From: JBAXQQ01 sp037131695
GTDB taxonomy: Bacteria; Armatimonadota; Hebobacteria; CAIYQO01
Assembly: GCA_964638715.1 (NCBI GenBank)
Contig: CAZWZF010000007.1
Span: 104,364-168,363 of the forward strand
Direction: 5' to 3'
Length of the DNA stretch: 64,000 nucleotides
Shown here: piece after piece, positions 26,754 to 35,721 of the stretch
Layout: each line of letters starts with the position of its first letter
Numbering within the stretch: position 1 is the first letter of the stretch
Notes under the pieces: model-generated
The model's database searches: none
What the model was told of the DNA's origin: nothing
Seen by the model: only the letters and a program-made list of their open reading frames with translations
Position numbers and translations under genes: made by a program

Positions 26754-29204
26754 ATGCGACATTATGTTATTTTGCTGCTCATCTTAATACAGGTGCTTGC
26801 TTTTACTAAAGAAGCCCCGGTATTTCTTATCCGTAATGACGAACCTTTCGTGCGCCTGGCAGTTGTTGGTCCCAGTATTGGTATTTCGATAAGTTATGAA
26901 AATACATATAAATCGGGGATGATCCGAGGACGCCATAAGAGTGAGGGGTATTATCTCGATAGTGTGGCAAAAAAGGATCCTTCTCAACCCTATCTTGCTC
27001 TTTTTCCTGATTATCCGGCCAGATTGTATATCTCAGATGACGGACTCAACCATTTTCGAGTCATTGCACATTTCGATAAAAAACTTCAAACATTAGTAAT
27101 TTTTAATCCGGTGAATGGATTATGGCTGGAGTTGAATGATGCAACGGATATTAAAATGCTTAGTCCGGTTAAGGCATCCCCTAAAGATCCGGTTAGCCTT
27201 GATATTGTAAAACTAAAGGAACTTATCGTAAAATATGACGGGTTATTGAAGGATATCGGAGCGCCATTACTGTATTGTGCGGCGGAATTTGGAGATATTC
27301 CAACATTGACATTGCTGCTGGATGCAAATGTGTCGCCGAATATTAAGAGTAATATCAATTTATATACGACGGCTTTACAATTAGCTGTTGAAAGAAAACA
27401 ATCGAAAGCTGCTATATTGCTGATATCTCGTGGTGCGGTGGCAACATCCGCTGGCATACTTTCACTGGCGATACAAAATAACGACATTGAATTAGTCAAG
27501 GTAATGCTTGAACATGAAGCCGACCCTAATATGCCTGGTGATAACGGGTTAACCGCGCTGCATATTGCCGCATCAGTGCAAAATACTGATATGGCGAAAC
27601 TGCTTATTGAACATGGCGCAGAAGTTAACAGCTGTGATGAGTTGAAACGAACACCGTTGATAACTGCCACAGACCCTACAATATCAGTATTTGGTCAGAA
27701 AGAAGAATATATCACCCATATTTCCAACCCGGAATTACACAAAATTGTTGATTTGCTAATTACAGCAGGAGCTGATATTAATGCGGTTGATGACTCTGGA
27801 AATTCAGTTTTATCTAATACTGTAAAATTATTGGATTATCAACAATACCAGATGTTACTTGCACGTCCCGAACTTAAACCTTTAAATAAAAATGCAAATG
27901 CAAAATTATTAATGACTTTACTGCATAGCGTTAACAATTATAAGGACCAGATGAAAAGATATCTTGATATCATTTTAGATTATACTGAAATAATACCAAT
28001 TGATGATAAAGGTCAAAAAAGCAAACCACGTGAGATGAATGAAGACGAAAAGAAAAAAGTGTCTAATTTAGCAGTTGAGGAATATAGTAAGAATTTTACG
28101 GCGATATTTACCGATATTCTTAAACGAGGCGTAGAATCCAACTCTGAAGATTATTATCCATTAAATCTCACCATTAATTGGGATGATTTAACTTATGCAA
28201 ATCAATTAATTGATGCCGGTGTAGATATTAATTTTAATTCGCCGATTAATGCTGCTGTAGCAAATTATAATATTAAAGGTATAGATTTATTATTAAAAAA
28301 AGGGGCTGATGTTAGTAAAATATCTCCATATCTTTTTCTTGATTTCGAATTTGTCAGCGGTGATGACAGCGATGAAGAAAATAGGAAAACTAACCGTGAT
28401 AACATTCTTACAATTGCCAAGCTTTTAGTGAAATATAAAGCAAATATGACTGAGCGGGATAGTGACTGGGGAGGTCAAGCTATACATCATGCTGTCAACA
28501 TCGGATTTCCTGAGTTAGTAGAATTGCTGCTGGATAATGGCGCAGATATCGAAGCTGGTGATAATGGTGGTACCACACCGCTGGGAATCGCTTCTGAATC
28601 ATGTGACGTTGATATCATGACTTTATTAATCAAACGCGGAGCAAAAATAAATGTTCGGGATAAAGATGGAAGCACACCGTTATCTTATATTATCAAAAAT
28701 CAAATTGTCGAGGGTATCCAATTACTTTTACGCCAACCTGGTATTGATCTGAAAATAAAAGATGAAAATGGTATTTCATATTTAATGATGGAAGTTGAGG
28801 ACAACAATAATGACAATGATGTAAAATGGGATCTGACATTTTGTTCCGAATTGTTGAAACAAGGCTGTAAAATAGATGATGTCGATAATGATGGTCGTAC
28901 AGCTTTACACCATGCTGTTAACAGTCATCCACTAATTGTAAAATATCTTCTTGAACATGGAGCAAAAATTAATCAGGCTGATAAAGATGGCAACACACCG
29001 TTGCATTTACTTGTTATACATATTTTGGAGACAGAAAATGAAGAATTATCAGTGGTGAAACTACTGGTGGAAAATGGAGCCAACATCAACGCACGTAATA
29101 AAGCAGGGGAAAGCATTATAAACCTGGTAAAAAATAATAAAACCAGCAAACTTGCCGTATATTTGCGCAGTTATCAAGAAAAAACGTTGAAAAAGAAAAA
29201 ATGA
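26754..29204 (+). CDS. Exported ankyrin-repeat protein
   Basis: 816 residues from ATG 26754, which follows AAGGAA and opens a signal peptide (MRHYVILLLILIQVLAFTKEA). Residues ~180-810 hold many ankyrin repeats, e.g. GLTALHIAASVQNTDMAKLL, GGQAIHHAVNIGFPELVELL and GRTALHHAVNSHPLIVKYLL, interrupted at ~355-465 by a less regular part. Ankyrin repeats mediate protein-protein contact; the N-terminal ~170 residues are of unknown fold. The gene is distinctly AT-rich with many AAA, TTA and AAT codons compared with mutS2 upstream, and lies between ~130-bp direct repeats, which suggests recent acquisition. Confidence 0.82.
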   Translation: MRHYVILLLILIQVLAFTKEAPVFLIRNDEPFVRLAVVGPSIGISISYENTYKSGMIRGRHKSEGYYLDSVAKKDPSQPYLALFPDYPARLYISDDGLNHFRVIAHFDKKLQTLVIFNPVNGLWLELNDATDIKMLSPVKASPKDPVSLDIVKLKELIVKYDGLLKDIGAPLLYCAAEFGDIPTLTLLLDANVSPNIKSNINLYTTALQLAVERKQSKAAILLISRGAVATSAGILSLAIQNNDIELVKVMLEHEADPNMPGDNGLTALHIAASVQNTDMAKLLIEHGAEVNSCDELKRTPLITATDPTISVFGQKEEYITHISNPELHKIVDLLITAGADINAVDDSGNSVLSNTVKLLDYQQYQMLLARPELKPLNKNANAKLLMTLLHSVNNYKDQMKRYLDIILDYTEIIPIDDKGQKSKPREMNEDEKKKVSNLAVEEYSKNFTAIFTDILKRGVESNSEDYYPLNLTINWDDLTYANQLIDAGVDINFNSPINAAVANYNIKGIDLLLKKGADVSKISPYLFLDFEFVSGDDSDEENRKTNRDNILTIAKLLVKYKANMTERDSDWGGQAIHHAVNIGFPELVELLLDNGADIEAGDNGGTTPLGIASESCDVDIMTLLIKRGAKINVRDKDGSTPLSYIIKNQIVEGIQLLLRQPGIDLKIKDENGISYLMMEVEDNNNDNDVKWDLTFCSELLKQGCKIDDVDNDGRTALHHAVNSHPLIVKYLLEHGAKINQADKDGNTPLHLLVIHILETENEELSVVKLLVENGANINARNKAGESIINLVKNNKTSKLAVYLRSYQEKTLKKKK

Positions 29205-29269
29205 TAAGTTATTTTCAAAATTGCTTTTGATTGCCGGTTTAGAGTAAATAGCAAATTGCCAATTAATGA

Positions 29270-29407
29270 AAAATTAAAAATTATGCCTCCCTCGTCGAGG
29301 GAGGTATCACGAAGTGACGGGGGAAGTGACCATTACAAAACTTACGCAAAAGTGTAAATAATAAACCTCGATTTCAACCGATTTCTGTCAATACAATCTC
29401 TACTTTA
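29270..29407. repeat. Repeat family 2, long copy b (right boundary of AT-rich islet)
   Basis: Same order and orientation as 26144-26269: AAAATTAAAAATTATGCC, the CCTCCCTC hairpin, TGACC.TT.CAAAACTT and ending ..TCTCTA. Together the two copies form imperfect direct repeats enclosing about 3 kb. Confidence 0.75.
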
Positions 29408-29438
29408 CCCGCAAGGGAGACTTGCTCTACGGGCACCC

Positions 29439-30524
29439 CTAATTCATCTCGGTGCGAATGCGATCGAACTCCTTCTCCTGCGTAAGGAAGGCATCTACGA
29501 TTACCGGATCAAATTGGGTATTGCGGCCTTGCAGGATGATGTCGCAGCTCTTTTCGTGTGCGAAAGCCTCTTTGTAGCAGCGCTTGGAACGCAAGGCATC
29601 GTAGACATCAACCACCGCCATGATGAGCGCGGCGATAGGGATCGCGTCCCCGGCCAGGCCATCAGGATAGCCAGTGCCGTCCCAGCGCTCGTGGTGCGAG
29701 CGGGCGATTTCTATTCCCATGTTGATGAATTGATTGCGTGGATACTGATTCTGTGCCTCAGTCAATGTCAGTGCTCCGATCTTCGTATGCTGCTTCATGA
29801 TGTAGAGTTCCTCCGGGGTATGCTTGCCCGGCTTGAGAAGGATGGCATCGGGGATGCCTACTTTCCCGATATCATGCAATGGGCTGGCTTTATATAAGTA
29901 ATCAACAAATGCGTCATTTATCATATTGCCATAGCAGGAATTGTTGCTAAGTTGTATCGCTAAGAATTTGCAGAACTCCTGTACACGTTTCAGGTGTTTG
30001 CCGGTGTCGTCGTCGCGCGACTCCGCCAACTTCGCCAGCGCGAAGATAGTGGCCACTTGCGATTCGGAGATTTCCCGCACCTGCGCATTGACCAACTCTT
30101 CCAGGTGAAGAGTATGCTGTTCCGCTTCCCGTCGCAGACGACAAATAGTAAGTTGCATCTCCACGCGCGCCTGCACTTCCTCGAATTGGAACGGCTTGGT
30201 GATGTAATCCACCCCACCGACTGCAAACGCTTGTAGTTTATCCGCCAACTCGGAGCGGCCACTCAAGAAAATCACCGGGATATGCTGCACGCGCGTGTCG
30301 GCCTTCAGGCGTCGACATACCTCGAAACCGTCCATCTCCGGCATGTTGATATCCAGCAAGATGAGATCGGGCAAGTTCCTTACCGCGGCTTGCAACGCCA
30401 ACATACCGCGAGGGAATGCCAGCACCCGATAGCCGTTGGTTTGCAAGATATCTTGCAACAGCTTCAGATTAGCCAGCGAGTCATCCACTATCATAATGGT
30501 GGGGGTATTAGTATTTTTATCCAT
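29439..30524 (-). CDS. Response regulator with HD-GYP domain (c-di-GMP phosphodiesterase)
   Basis: 361 residues. Receiver domain ~9-125 with phospho-acceptor Asp58 in LILLDINMPEMDG and Lys110 in YITKPF. A short coiled coil (~128-155) leads to an HD-GYP domain with His217-Asp218 (PLHDIGKVGIP), HHERWDGTGYPDGL (277-290, GYP at 285-287) and VVDVYDAL. HD-GYP proteins hydrolyse cyclic di-GMP. It starts inside the end of the hybrid kinase gene (8-base overlap, ATGGATAA), so the kinase is the likely phosphodonor. The sequence is GC-richer than the ankyrin islet beside it. Confidence 0.92.
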   Translation of the reverse strand: MDKNTNTPTIMIVDDSLANLKLLQDILQTNGYRVLAFPRGMLALQAAVRNLPDLILLDINMPEMDGFEVCRRLKADTRVQHIPVIFLSGRSELADKLQAFAVGGVDYITKPFQFEEVQARVEMQLTICRLRREAEQHTLHLEELVNAQVREISESQVATIFALAKLAESRDDDTGKHLKRVQEFCKFLAIQLSNNSCYGNMINDAFVDYLYKASPLHDIGKVGIPDAILLKPGKHTPEELYIMKQHTKIGALTLTEAQNQYPRNQFINMGIEIARSHHERWDGTGYPDGLAGDAIPIAALIMAVVDVYDALRSKRCYKEAFAHEKSCDIILQGRNTQFDPVIVDAFLTQEKEFDRIRTEMN

Positions 30525-33500
30525 GGTCGGGCTCTCCTTTCTTTAGCCATTCATCAATCAGTTCATAGTCATAGCGATCAACCAACACTTGCAGCTCATG
30601 GGCCGCAACGCTATCCAGGACTTTCACCTGGGTGATCAGTTCCATCAGGCGGGCGACGTCGCCGTCGGCCGCCGCCGACCGAATGGCCTGCACCAGTTCC
30701 GCCGGCAGCGTCGGTGTGGTAGTCGCGCGGTCCGAGATGGTGTCGACCTTCTCGGCATAGAGATAACGCAGGTTCAGGCATTTTCCCAGCGTCGCAAAGA
30801 GTTCTTCAGTCCGGAATGGTTTGCGCAAATAGGCATCGACGCCAGCGGACATCACCAATTTTCTGGAATCATCAAAGGCGCTGGCAGTAACGGCGATGAC
30901 GGGGATGGTGTGGCTGGCCTCGCTGGCTTTTAACCTCCGGGTCGCCTCGTAGCCGTCCATCACCGGCATGCGCATATCCATCAGCACCGCATGGGGCGAC
31001 CATGTATCGACGACGGCCAGGGCTTCTACGCCGTTACTCGCTTCGGCCACCTCGAAGCCGACGGACTGGAGCAGGTCGCAAAGCAGGATGCGGTTGGTCA
31101 CTATATCGTCTACCACCAGAATGCGCACAGGTCCCGTACCGGATGCCAGTCCGACCACGCGCGGCGCTGCCGGCTGCTCACTTTTAACCACGTCCGCGGC
31201 CAGTTCCAGCAGCACCTCGAACCGGAAACAACTGCCGACGCCCACCTCGCTTATAACCGTGATTTCCCCGCCCATCATGTCAACGAGATCACGGCTGATG
31301 GCCAACCCCAGCCCGGTGCCGTTGGCAGACTTGCCGGTCTTTGCCTGCTGATACGAAGTGAAAATCGATACCAGATCCTCATCGCCGATACCCGGCCCGG
31401 TGTCTTCTATTTCGGCCACCAGGCGCAGGACTCCCTTGTCTTCCGCGGTTGCTCCTCCAAGCGTTTCGACGCGTACCCGCACGGCTACCCCGCCCGTTTC
31501 CGTAAACTTGACCGCATTCCCCAGCAAATTGATCAGGATCTGCCGCAGTTTCCCCTCGTCGGCGGTCACATAGCGTGGTACGCTTTCGTCCATCTCTAAC
31601 AACAATTGCAACCCCTTGGCAACGGCGCGAGAGTGGAACATCAGCTCCAGGTCGTCCAGCAGGGCGTGCAGGTCGAAAGCGTCGTTATTGAGGGTAGCCC
31701 GCCCGGTCTCGATTTTGGAGAGATCCAGGATGTCATTAATTAAAGACAGCAGGTTATCGCCACTGCGGTTGATGGTGCGGACATATTCGGCCTGTCGGGA
31801 TGTAAGCGCAGGGTCACGCTCCAGCAGTTGCGCAAAGCCCAGGATGGCGTTCAGCGGCGTGCGGATTTCGTGACTCATGTTGGCGACAAAAATGCTCTTG
31901 GCCGAGTTGGCGCGTTCAGCCTCCGCCGTGCGCTCCTCCACCTGTCGTTCCAAATCCATCGCCATTACGAGCAAATTCTCCTCGGCGCGCAGACGCCCAA
32001 TCACGTTCCCTATTTGCGAGACAATCTCTTCTATCGCTGCCTGATTATTTTCTGGTAACGTATCGAACTGGCGAGAAGCCGCAGTCAGGCAACCAATGAT
32101 TTCTCCCTTCTGCAGGATAGGGATGATCGACATGGCCCGAAGATTATCCGCAAGCTCCGGCGCTGTCAACTCCAGGACCAACGCGCGGTGCGAAGCGTGA
32201 ATGGGTTTGCCCGCGGCGACCTGCTGTACCTGGACGGAGGTGGCATCATAGCGTGACGCGACGGCGATGAGATCCGCTCCCAGCCCTCGGTGGCACTGCA
32301 ACACGAGCGCTCCACTGGAGGCATCCAGCAGATATATTCCGCCCGCATCCATACCGGATACCGCAAGCGCTGCCTGAAGGCATGTGCACAATCCCTCGTC
32401 CAGCGTAGTCATCGCACTCAACGTGATGGCCAAATCGCGTTGAGTTTTAACAATCGCTTCCGCCTGCTTGCGTTCAGTGATGTCGCGCTCGGTGGAGGCC
32501 AGGCCCATCGGGTTGCCAGCCTCGTCTGTCAGTTTCGTCACCGTCATCCAGACATCCAGCACGCGCCCGTCGTTGGTAACCCGCTGCGTCTCGAACGAGG
32601 TAACCGCTTCGCCCGCGATCAGCCGATGGATGAAATCCTGTTGCTCGGTCACCTTAGCGGGAGTCGTCAGGCGGTTGATGTTCGTCACCAGTGCTTCCGC
32701 CTCGCTGTAGCCATACATCAGTTCCGCGCCGCGGTTCCAGGCGGTTATATTGCCGTTGAAATCCTGAATGGTGATCGCGTCGTTGGAGTCCAGCACCACG
32801 GTGGCGAAACGTCGCAGGTTCTCCTCCTCCCGCTTGCGCGCGGTGATGTCGCGTATGAAAACAACGGTCCTGTTCTTATCGTTTTTCAAGGAACTACAAC
32901 TGGCATCAATATCAATGACGCAGCCATCCTTGCGCCGGTGCTGCGACTCAAAGCGTAAATACCCTATCTCATTAATCTGCTGAAGCTTCCTCCTAATGAC
33001 TTCCTCGGTCTCCTGTATCTCTAAATCTCTTACCGCCATCTTGAGCAGTTCGTCGCGGCTGTAACCAATCATCCGACAATAAGCACTGTTGACGTCCAAA
33101 ATGCGACCCTCTCCATCCACCATGTAGAAACCATCAATCGTAGTGTCAAGAATAGCCAGCGTTTCCTCCTCCTTCCGCTTGCGTCCGGTGATGTCGCGCT
33201 CGGTTGAGGCCAGTCCCATCGGGTTGCCTGCCTCGTCCATCAATTTCGTCACCGTCATCCAGACATCCAGCACGCGTCCGTCGTTGGTGACCCGCTGGGT
33301 CTCAAATGAGGTAACCGCTTCACCCGCCAAGAGCCGCCGGACAAAATCCTTCTGCTCTTCAATCTTGTCGGGAGTCGTGAGGCGCTCAATGTTCATCGCC
33401 AGCGCTTCGGCCTCGCTGTAGCCATACATCAGTTCCGCACCGCGGTTCCAGGCGGTGATATTGCCGTTGAAATCCTGAATGGTGATCGCGTCGTTGGAGT

Positions 33501-33972
33501 CCAGCACCACGGTGGCGAAACGTCGCAGGTTCTCCTCCTCCCGCTTGCGCGCGGTGATGTCGCGCTCGGTGGAGGCCAAACCCATCGGGTTGCCGGTCTC
33601 ATCCGTCAGTTTCGTCACCGTCATCCAGACATCCAGCACGCGTCCGTCGTTGGTGACCCGCTGGGTCTCAAATGAGGTAACCGCTTCACCCGCCAAGAGC
33701 CGCCGGACAAAATCCTTCTGCTCTTCAATCTTGTCGGGAGTCGTGAGGCGCTCAATGTTCATCGCCAGCGCTTCGGCCTCGCTGTAGCCATACATCAGTT
33801 CCGCACCGCGGTTCCAGGCGGTGATATTGCCGTTGAAATCCTGAATGGTGATCGCGTCGTTGGAGTCCCGCACCACAGTGGCGAAGCGGCGCAGGTTCTC
33901 CTCTTCCAACTTGATGACAGTCGATCCGTATCCGTGTTTCCCGGATGATGGTTTTTGACTCGGAATCTTCAT
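30517..33972 (-). CDS. Hybrid sensor histidine kinase with four PAS domains, GAF and receiver
   Basis: 1151 residues, no membrane segment seen, so a cytoplasmic sensor. Order: PAS1 ~25-145, PAS2 ~146-265, PAS3 ~268-385 (different), PAS4 ~388-505, GAF ~515-665, HisKA with the phospho-His in FVANMSHEIRTPLNAILGF, HATPase (N box LRQILINLLGNAVKFT, EDTGPGIG, GTGLGLAISRDLV), receiver with Asp in AVLMDMRMPVMDG, and a C-terminal helical region. PAS1, PAS2 and PAS4 are nearly identical, including at the DNA level, indicating recent 360-base duplications. It overlaps the HD-GYP regulator gene and forms a two-component pair with it. Its GC is visibly higher than that of most neighbours. Confidence 0.93.
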   Translation of the reverse strand: MKIPSQKPSSGKHGYGSTVIKLEEENLRRFATVVRDSNDAITIQDFNGNITAWNRGAELMYGYSEAEALAMNIERLTTPDKIEEQKDFVRRLLAGEAVTSFETQRVTNDGRVLDVWMTVTKLTDETGNPMGLASTERDITARKREEENLRRFATVVLDSNDAITIQDFNGNITAWNRGAELMYGYSEAEALAMNIERLTTPDKIEEQKDFVRRLLAGEAVTSFETQRVTNDGRVLDVWMTVTKLMDEAGNPMGLASTERDITGRKRKEEETLAILDTTIDGFYMVDGEGRILDVNSAYCRMIGYSRDELLKMAVRDLEIQETEEVIRRKLQQINEIGYLRFESQHRRKDGCVIDIDASCSSLKNDKNRTVVFIRDITARKREEENLRRFATVVLDSNDAITIQDFNGNITAWNRGAELMYGYSEAEALVTNINRLTTPAKVTEQQDFIHRLIAGEAVTSFETQRVTNDGRVLDVWMTVTKLTDEAGNPMGLASTERDITERKQAEAIVKTQRDLAITLSAMTTLDEGLCTCLQAALAVSGMDAGGIYLLDASSGALVLQCHRGLGADLIAVASRYDATSVQVQQVAAGKPIHASHRALVLELTAPELADNLRAMSIIPILQKGEIIGCLTAASRQFDTLPENNQAAIEEIVSQIGNVIGRLRAEENLLVMAMDLERQVEERTAEAERANSAKSIFVANMSHEIRTPLNAILGFAQLLERDPALTSRQAEYVRTINRSGDNLLSLINDILDLSKIETGRATLNNDAFDLHALLDDLELMFHSRAVAKGLQLLLEMDESVPRYVTADEGKLRQILINLLGNAVKFTETGGVAVRVRVETLGGATAEDKGVLRLVAEIEDTGPGIGDEDLVSIFTSYQQAKTGKSANGTGLGLAISRDLVDMMGGEITVISEVGVGSCFRFEVLLELAADVVKSEQPAAPRVVGLASGTGPVRILVVDDIVTNRILLCDLLQSVGFEVAEASNGVEALAVVDTWSPHAVLMDMRMPVMDGYEATRRLKASEASHTIPVIAVTASAFDDSRKLVMSAGVDAYLRKPFRTEELFATLGKCLNLRYLYAEKVDTISDRATTTPTLPAELVQAIRSAAADGDVARLMELITQVKVLDSVAAHELQVLVDRYDYELIDEWLKKGEPDHG

Positions 33973-34368
33973 GAGATGTTATGTTCCCTTTAAAGCATAT
34001 CAATGCTTTATCGTTAATTATAATACTTTTTTTGCTTTTTGTCTGCTCTTATACACATTTGTAATTACTTAATTTCGTCAGACTAAATTTATTTCATACA
34101 TTAATGTCGTTTTTTGACAAATCAAAAAGTCAATTGCAATACCCTTGGTTACACAGGTTTTGCAATTGCCTCTGAACTTTTTCATTAACGATTTTACATG
34201 CCGCCCCGCTGGGGCTGATATATATTTGAATTATTAGACAACTATAACATGATGGTACAGACACCTTCCTGGCTTCGCCACTCGGTGTCAGTCCCTAAAA
34301 TTCGTAATTCGTAATTTACAATTTGCAATTTGCAATTTCCAATTTTTAATTTTTAATTTTCAACTCTC
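33973..34368. other. 396-base spacer with REP-like copy and AATTGC tail
   Basis: AT-rich; contains family 1 copy C (34254-34295) followed by an AATTGC-type run (34308-34366). No gene seen. Confidence 0.6.
34254..34295 (-). repeat. REP-like family 1, copy C
   Basis: GGTACAGACACC...GGTGTCAGTCCC core, minus orientation, followed at 34308-34366 by tandem AATTTGC/AATTTTT units. Confidence 0.8.
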
Positions 34369-35301
34369 CTACTGCACCAGCCCCTTCGTTACTGACATGA
34401 ATAAATCTTCCAGGTCGAGTTTGCTTTCGGTGAAAGATTCTACGCGGCAGCCAGCGAATACCAGGGCATTTAGAAGTTGGTATGGTGCTACCTGGGCGTG
34501 GTCGAATGTTATCTGCAACTGTCCGTCATATTCATCCGCCTTCGCGACGCCTGCTATCTCCTGGATTATTGCTATTGCTTTGCCGATATCTTCACCGTCG
34601 GCGAATCGTACCATGTTGCATTTGCCGCCGTTAATCTGCGCCAGTATTTCATCCATGCCGCCATTTAACAGCAGGTTGCCTTTTTCGATGATGCCTACTT
34701 TGTTGCAGAAATCCGCCAGTTCCGGCAGAATATGGGATGAAATGAGGATGGTTTTACCCATGTTGCTGAGTTCTTTCAGCAACTCTTTCAGTTCGATACG
34801 GGCGCGCGGGTCAAGTCCGGAAGCCGGTTCATCCAACAACAGCAGTTTCGGGTCGTGGAGCAAAGTTTTCGCCAGGCACAGGCGCTGTTTCATACCGCGC
34901 GACAGGGAATTTACATAAGCATCTTTTTTCACTGTCAGGTCGGTCAGTTCCAGCACATCGTCAATCAATCCCGGACGGGCTTTGGATGGAATTTTATAGG
35001 CAGCGGCAAAAAAATCGAGATATTCCCATGATTTAACATCGTCATAAATGCCGAAATAATCCGGCATATAACCGATTTTTCCGCGCATTTCGTCGGGGTT
35101 GGAGATTAAATCAATACCGTCAATAGTCGCGGTTCCCGCTGTGGGAGGCAGCAGGGTGGAAAGCATGCGGATAGTAGTGGTTTTCCCTGCACCATTTGGG
35201 CCGATAAAGCCGAAAATATCACCTGTTTCCAGCGATAAATGCAAGTTATTCACCGCAGTCAAATCATCATAAGTTTTAGTAAGTCCATTAATCTGCAACA
35301 T
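34369..35301 (-). CDS. ABC transporter ATP-binding protein (ABC-2 type)
   Basis: 310 residues. Walker A GPNGAGKTTTIRM, signature NSLSRGMKQRL, Walker B KLLLLDEPASGLDP and the switch His in ISSHILPEL. The C-terminal extension (~220-310) is typical of drug, Na+ or gliding-type exporters (CcmA/NatA/GldA group). No permease gene adjoins it, so its partner must be encoded elsewhere or beyond this region. Starts at ATG 35301 after CAGGAGAA. Confidence 0.9.
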   Translation of the reverse strand: MLQINGLTKTYDDLTAVNNLHLSLETGDIFGFIGPNGAGKTTTIRMLSTLLPPTAGTATIDGIDLISNPDEMRGKIGYMPDYFGIYDDVKSWEYLDFFAAAYKIPSKARPGLIDDVLELTDLTVKKDAYVNSLSRGMKQRLCLAKTLLHDPKLLLLDEPASGLDPRARIELKELLKELSNMGKTILISSHILPELADFCNKVGIIEKGNLLLNGGMDEILAQINGGKCNMVRFADGEDIGKAIAIIQEIAGVAKADEYDGQLQITFDHAQVAPYQLLNALVFAGCRVESFTESKLDLEDLFMSVTKGLVQ

Positions 35302-35364
35302 AAATATATTCTCCTGCGATTATAGTAACAAATATTGCATGAAAAGAAAATATAGGGGGAAATG

Positions 35365-35666
35365 ACACAGAGATTCACAGAGGAGACACGGAGATACACG
35401 GAGGTGGGTGGGACAATTAAAAATTAAAAATGCAAAAAGGCTATTGCAAACCTAATTTTCTAATTTATAGATTGGCAGTTAAAAAGCCCCTCCCCTCAAT
35501 CCCCTCCCCGGCTGGAGAGGGGAAGAATGATTATCAGGGACTGACACCGAGTGGCAAAGCCGCGAGAGTGTCTGTCCCACCGAGTTTTGCAAGAGCCTTT
35601 TTAATTATCAATTTTTAATTCATTAACCTCCGTGTATCTCCGTGCCTCCTCTGTGAATCTCTGTGT
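35365..35666. repeat. Outer inverted repeat pair (CACAGAGATTCACAGAGG type)
   Basis: The arms 35365-35405 and 35626-35666 are reverse complements with a single mismatch in 41 bases. They enclose 220 bases. The motif (ACACAGAGATTCACAGAGG, GACACGGAGATACACGGAGG) is internally repetitive. Confidence 0.85.
35479..35580 (+). repeat. REP-like family 1, extended copy D
   Basis: Same two-hairpin layout as 7703-7787: a CCCCTCCCCGGC..GAGAGGGG hairpin, then the GGGACTGACACC...TGTCTGTCCC core (35537-35578). Confidence 0.8.
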
Positions 35667-35721
35667 AACCAATAAAATCCAATAGCAAATTTCAATATAT
35701 AAATGTATAATTACCGCATAG

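Larger units (their letters stand above)
35302..35721. other. 420-base spacer with nested inverted repeats
   Basis: Contains outer 41-base inverted repeats (35365-35405 and 35626-35666), which enclose family 1 copy D and AT-rich inner inverted segments. No gene is present. Confidence 0.75.

Noticed and set aside
32290..32958. 222-residue ORF antisense to the hybrid kinase
   Set aside because: Arises from high GC and the duplicated PAS codons on the other strand; no family resemblance.
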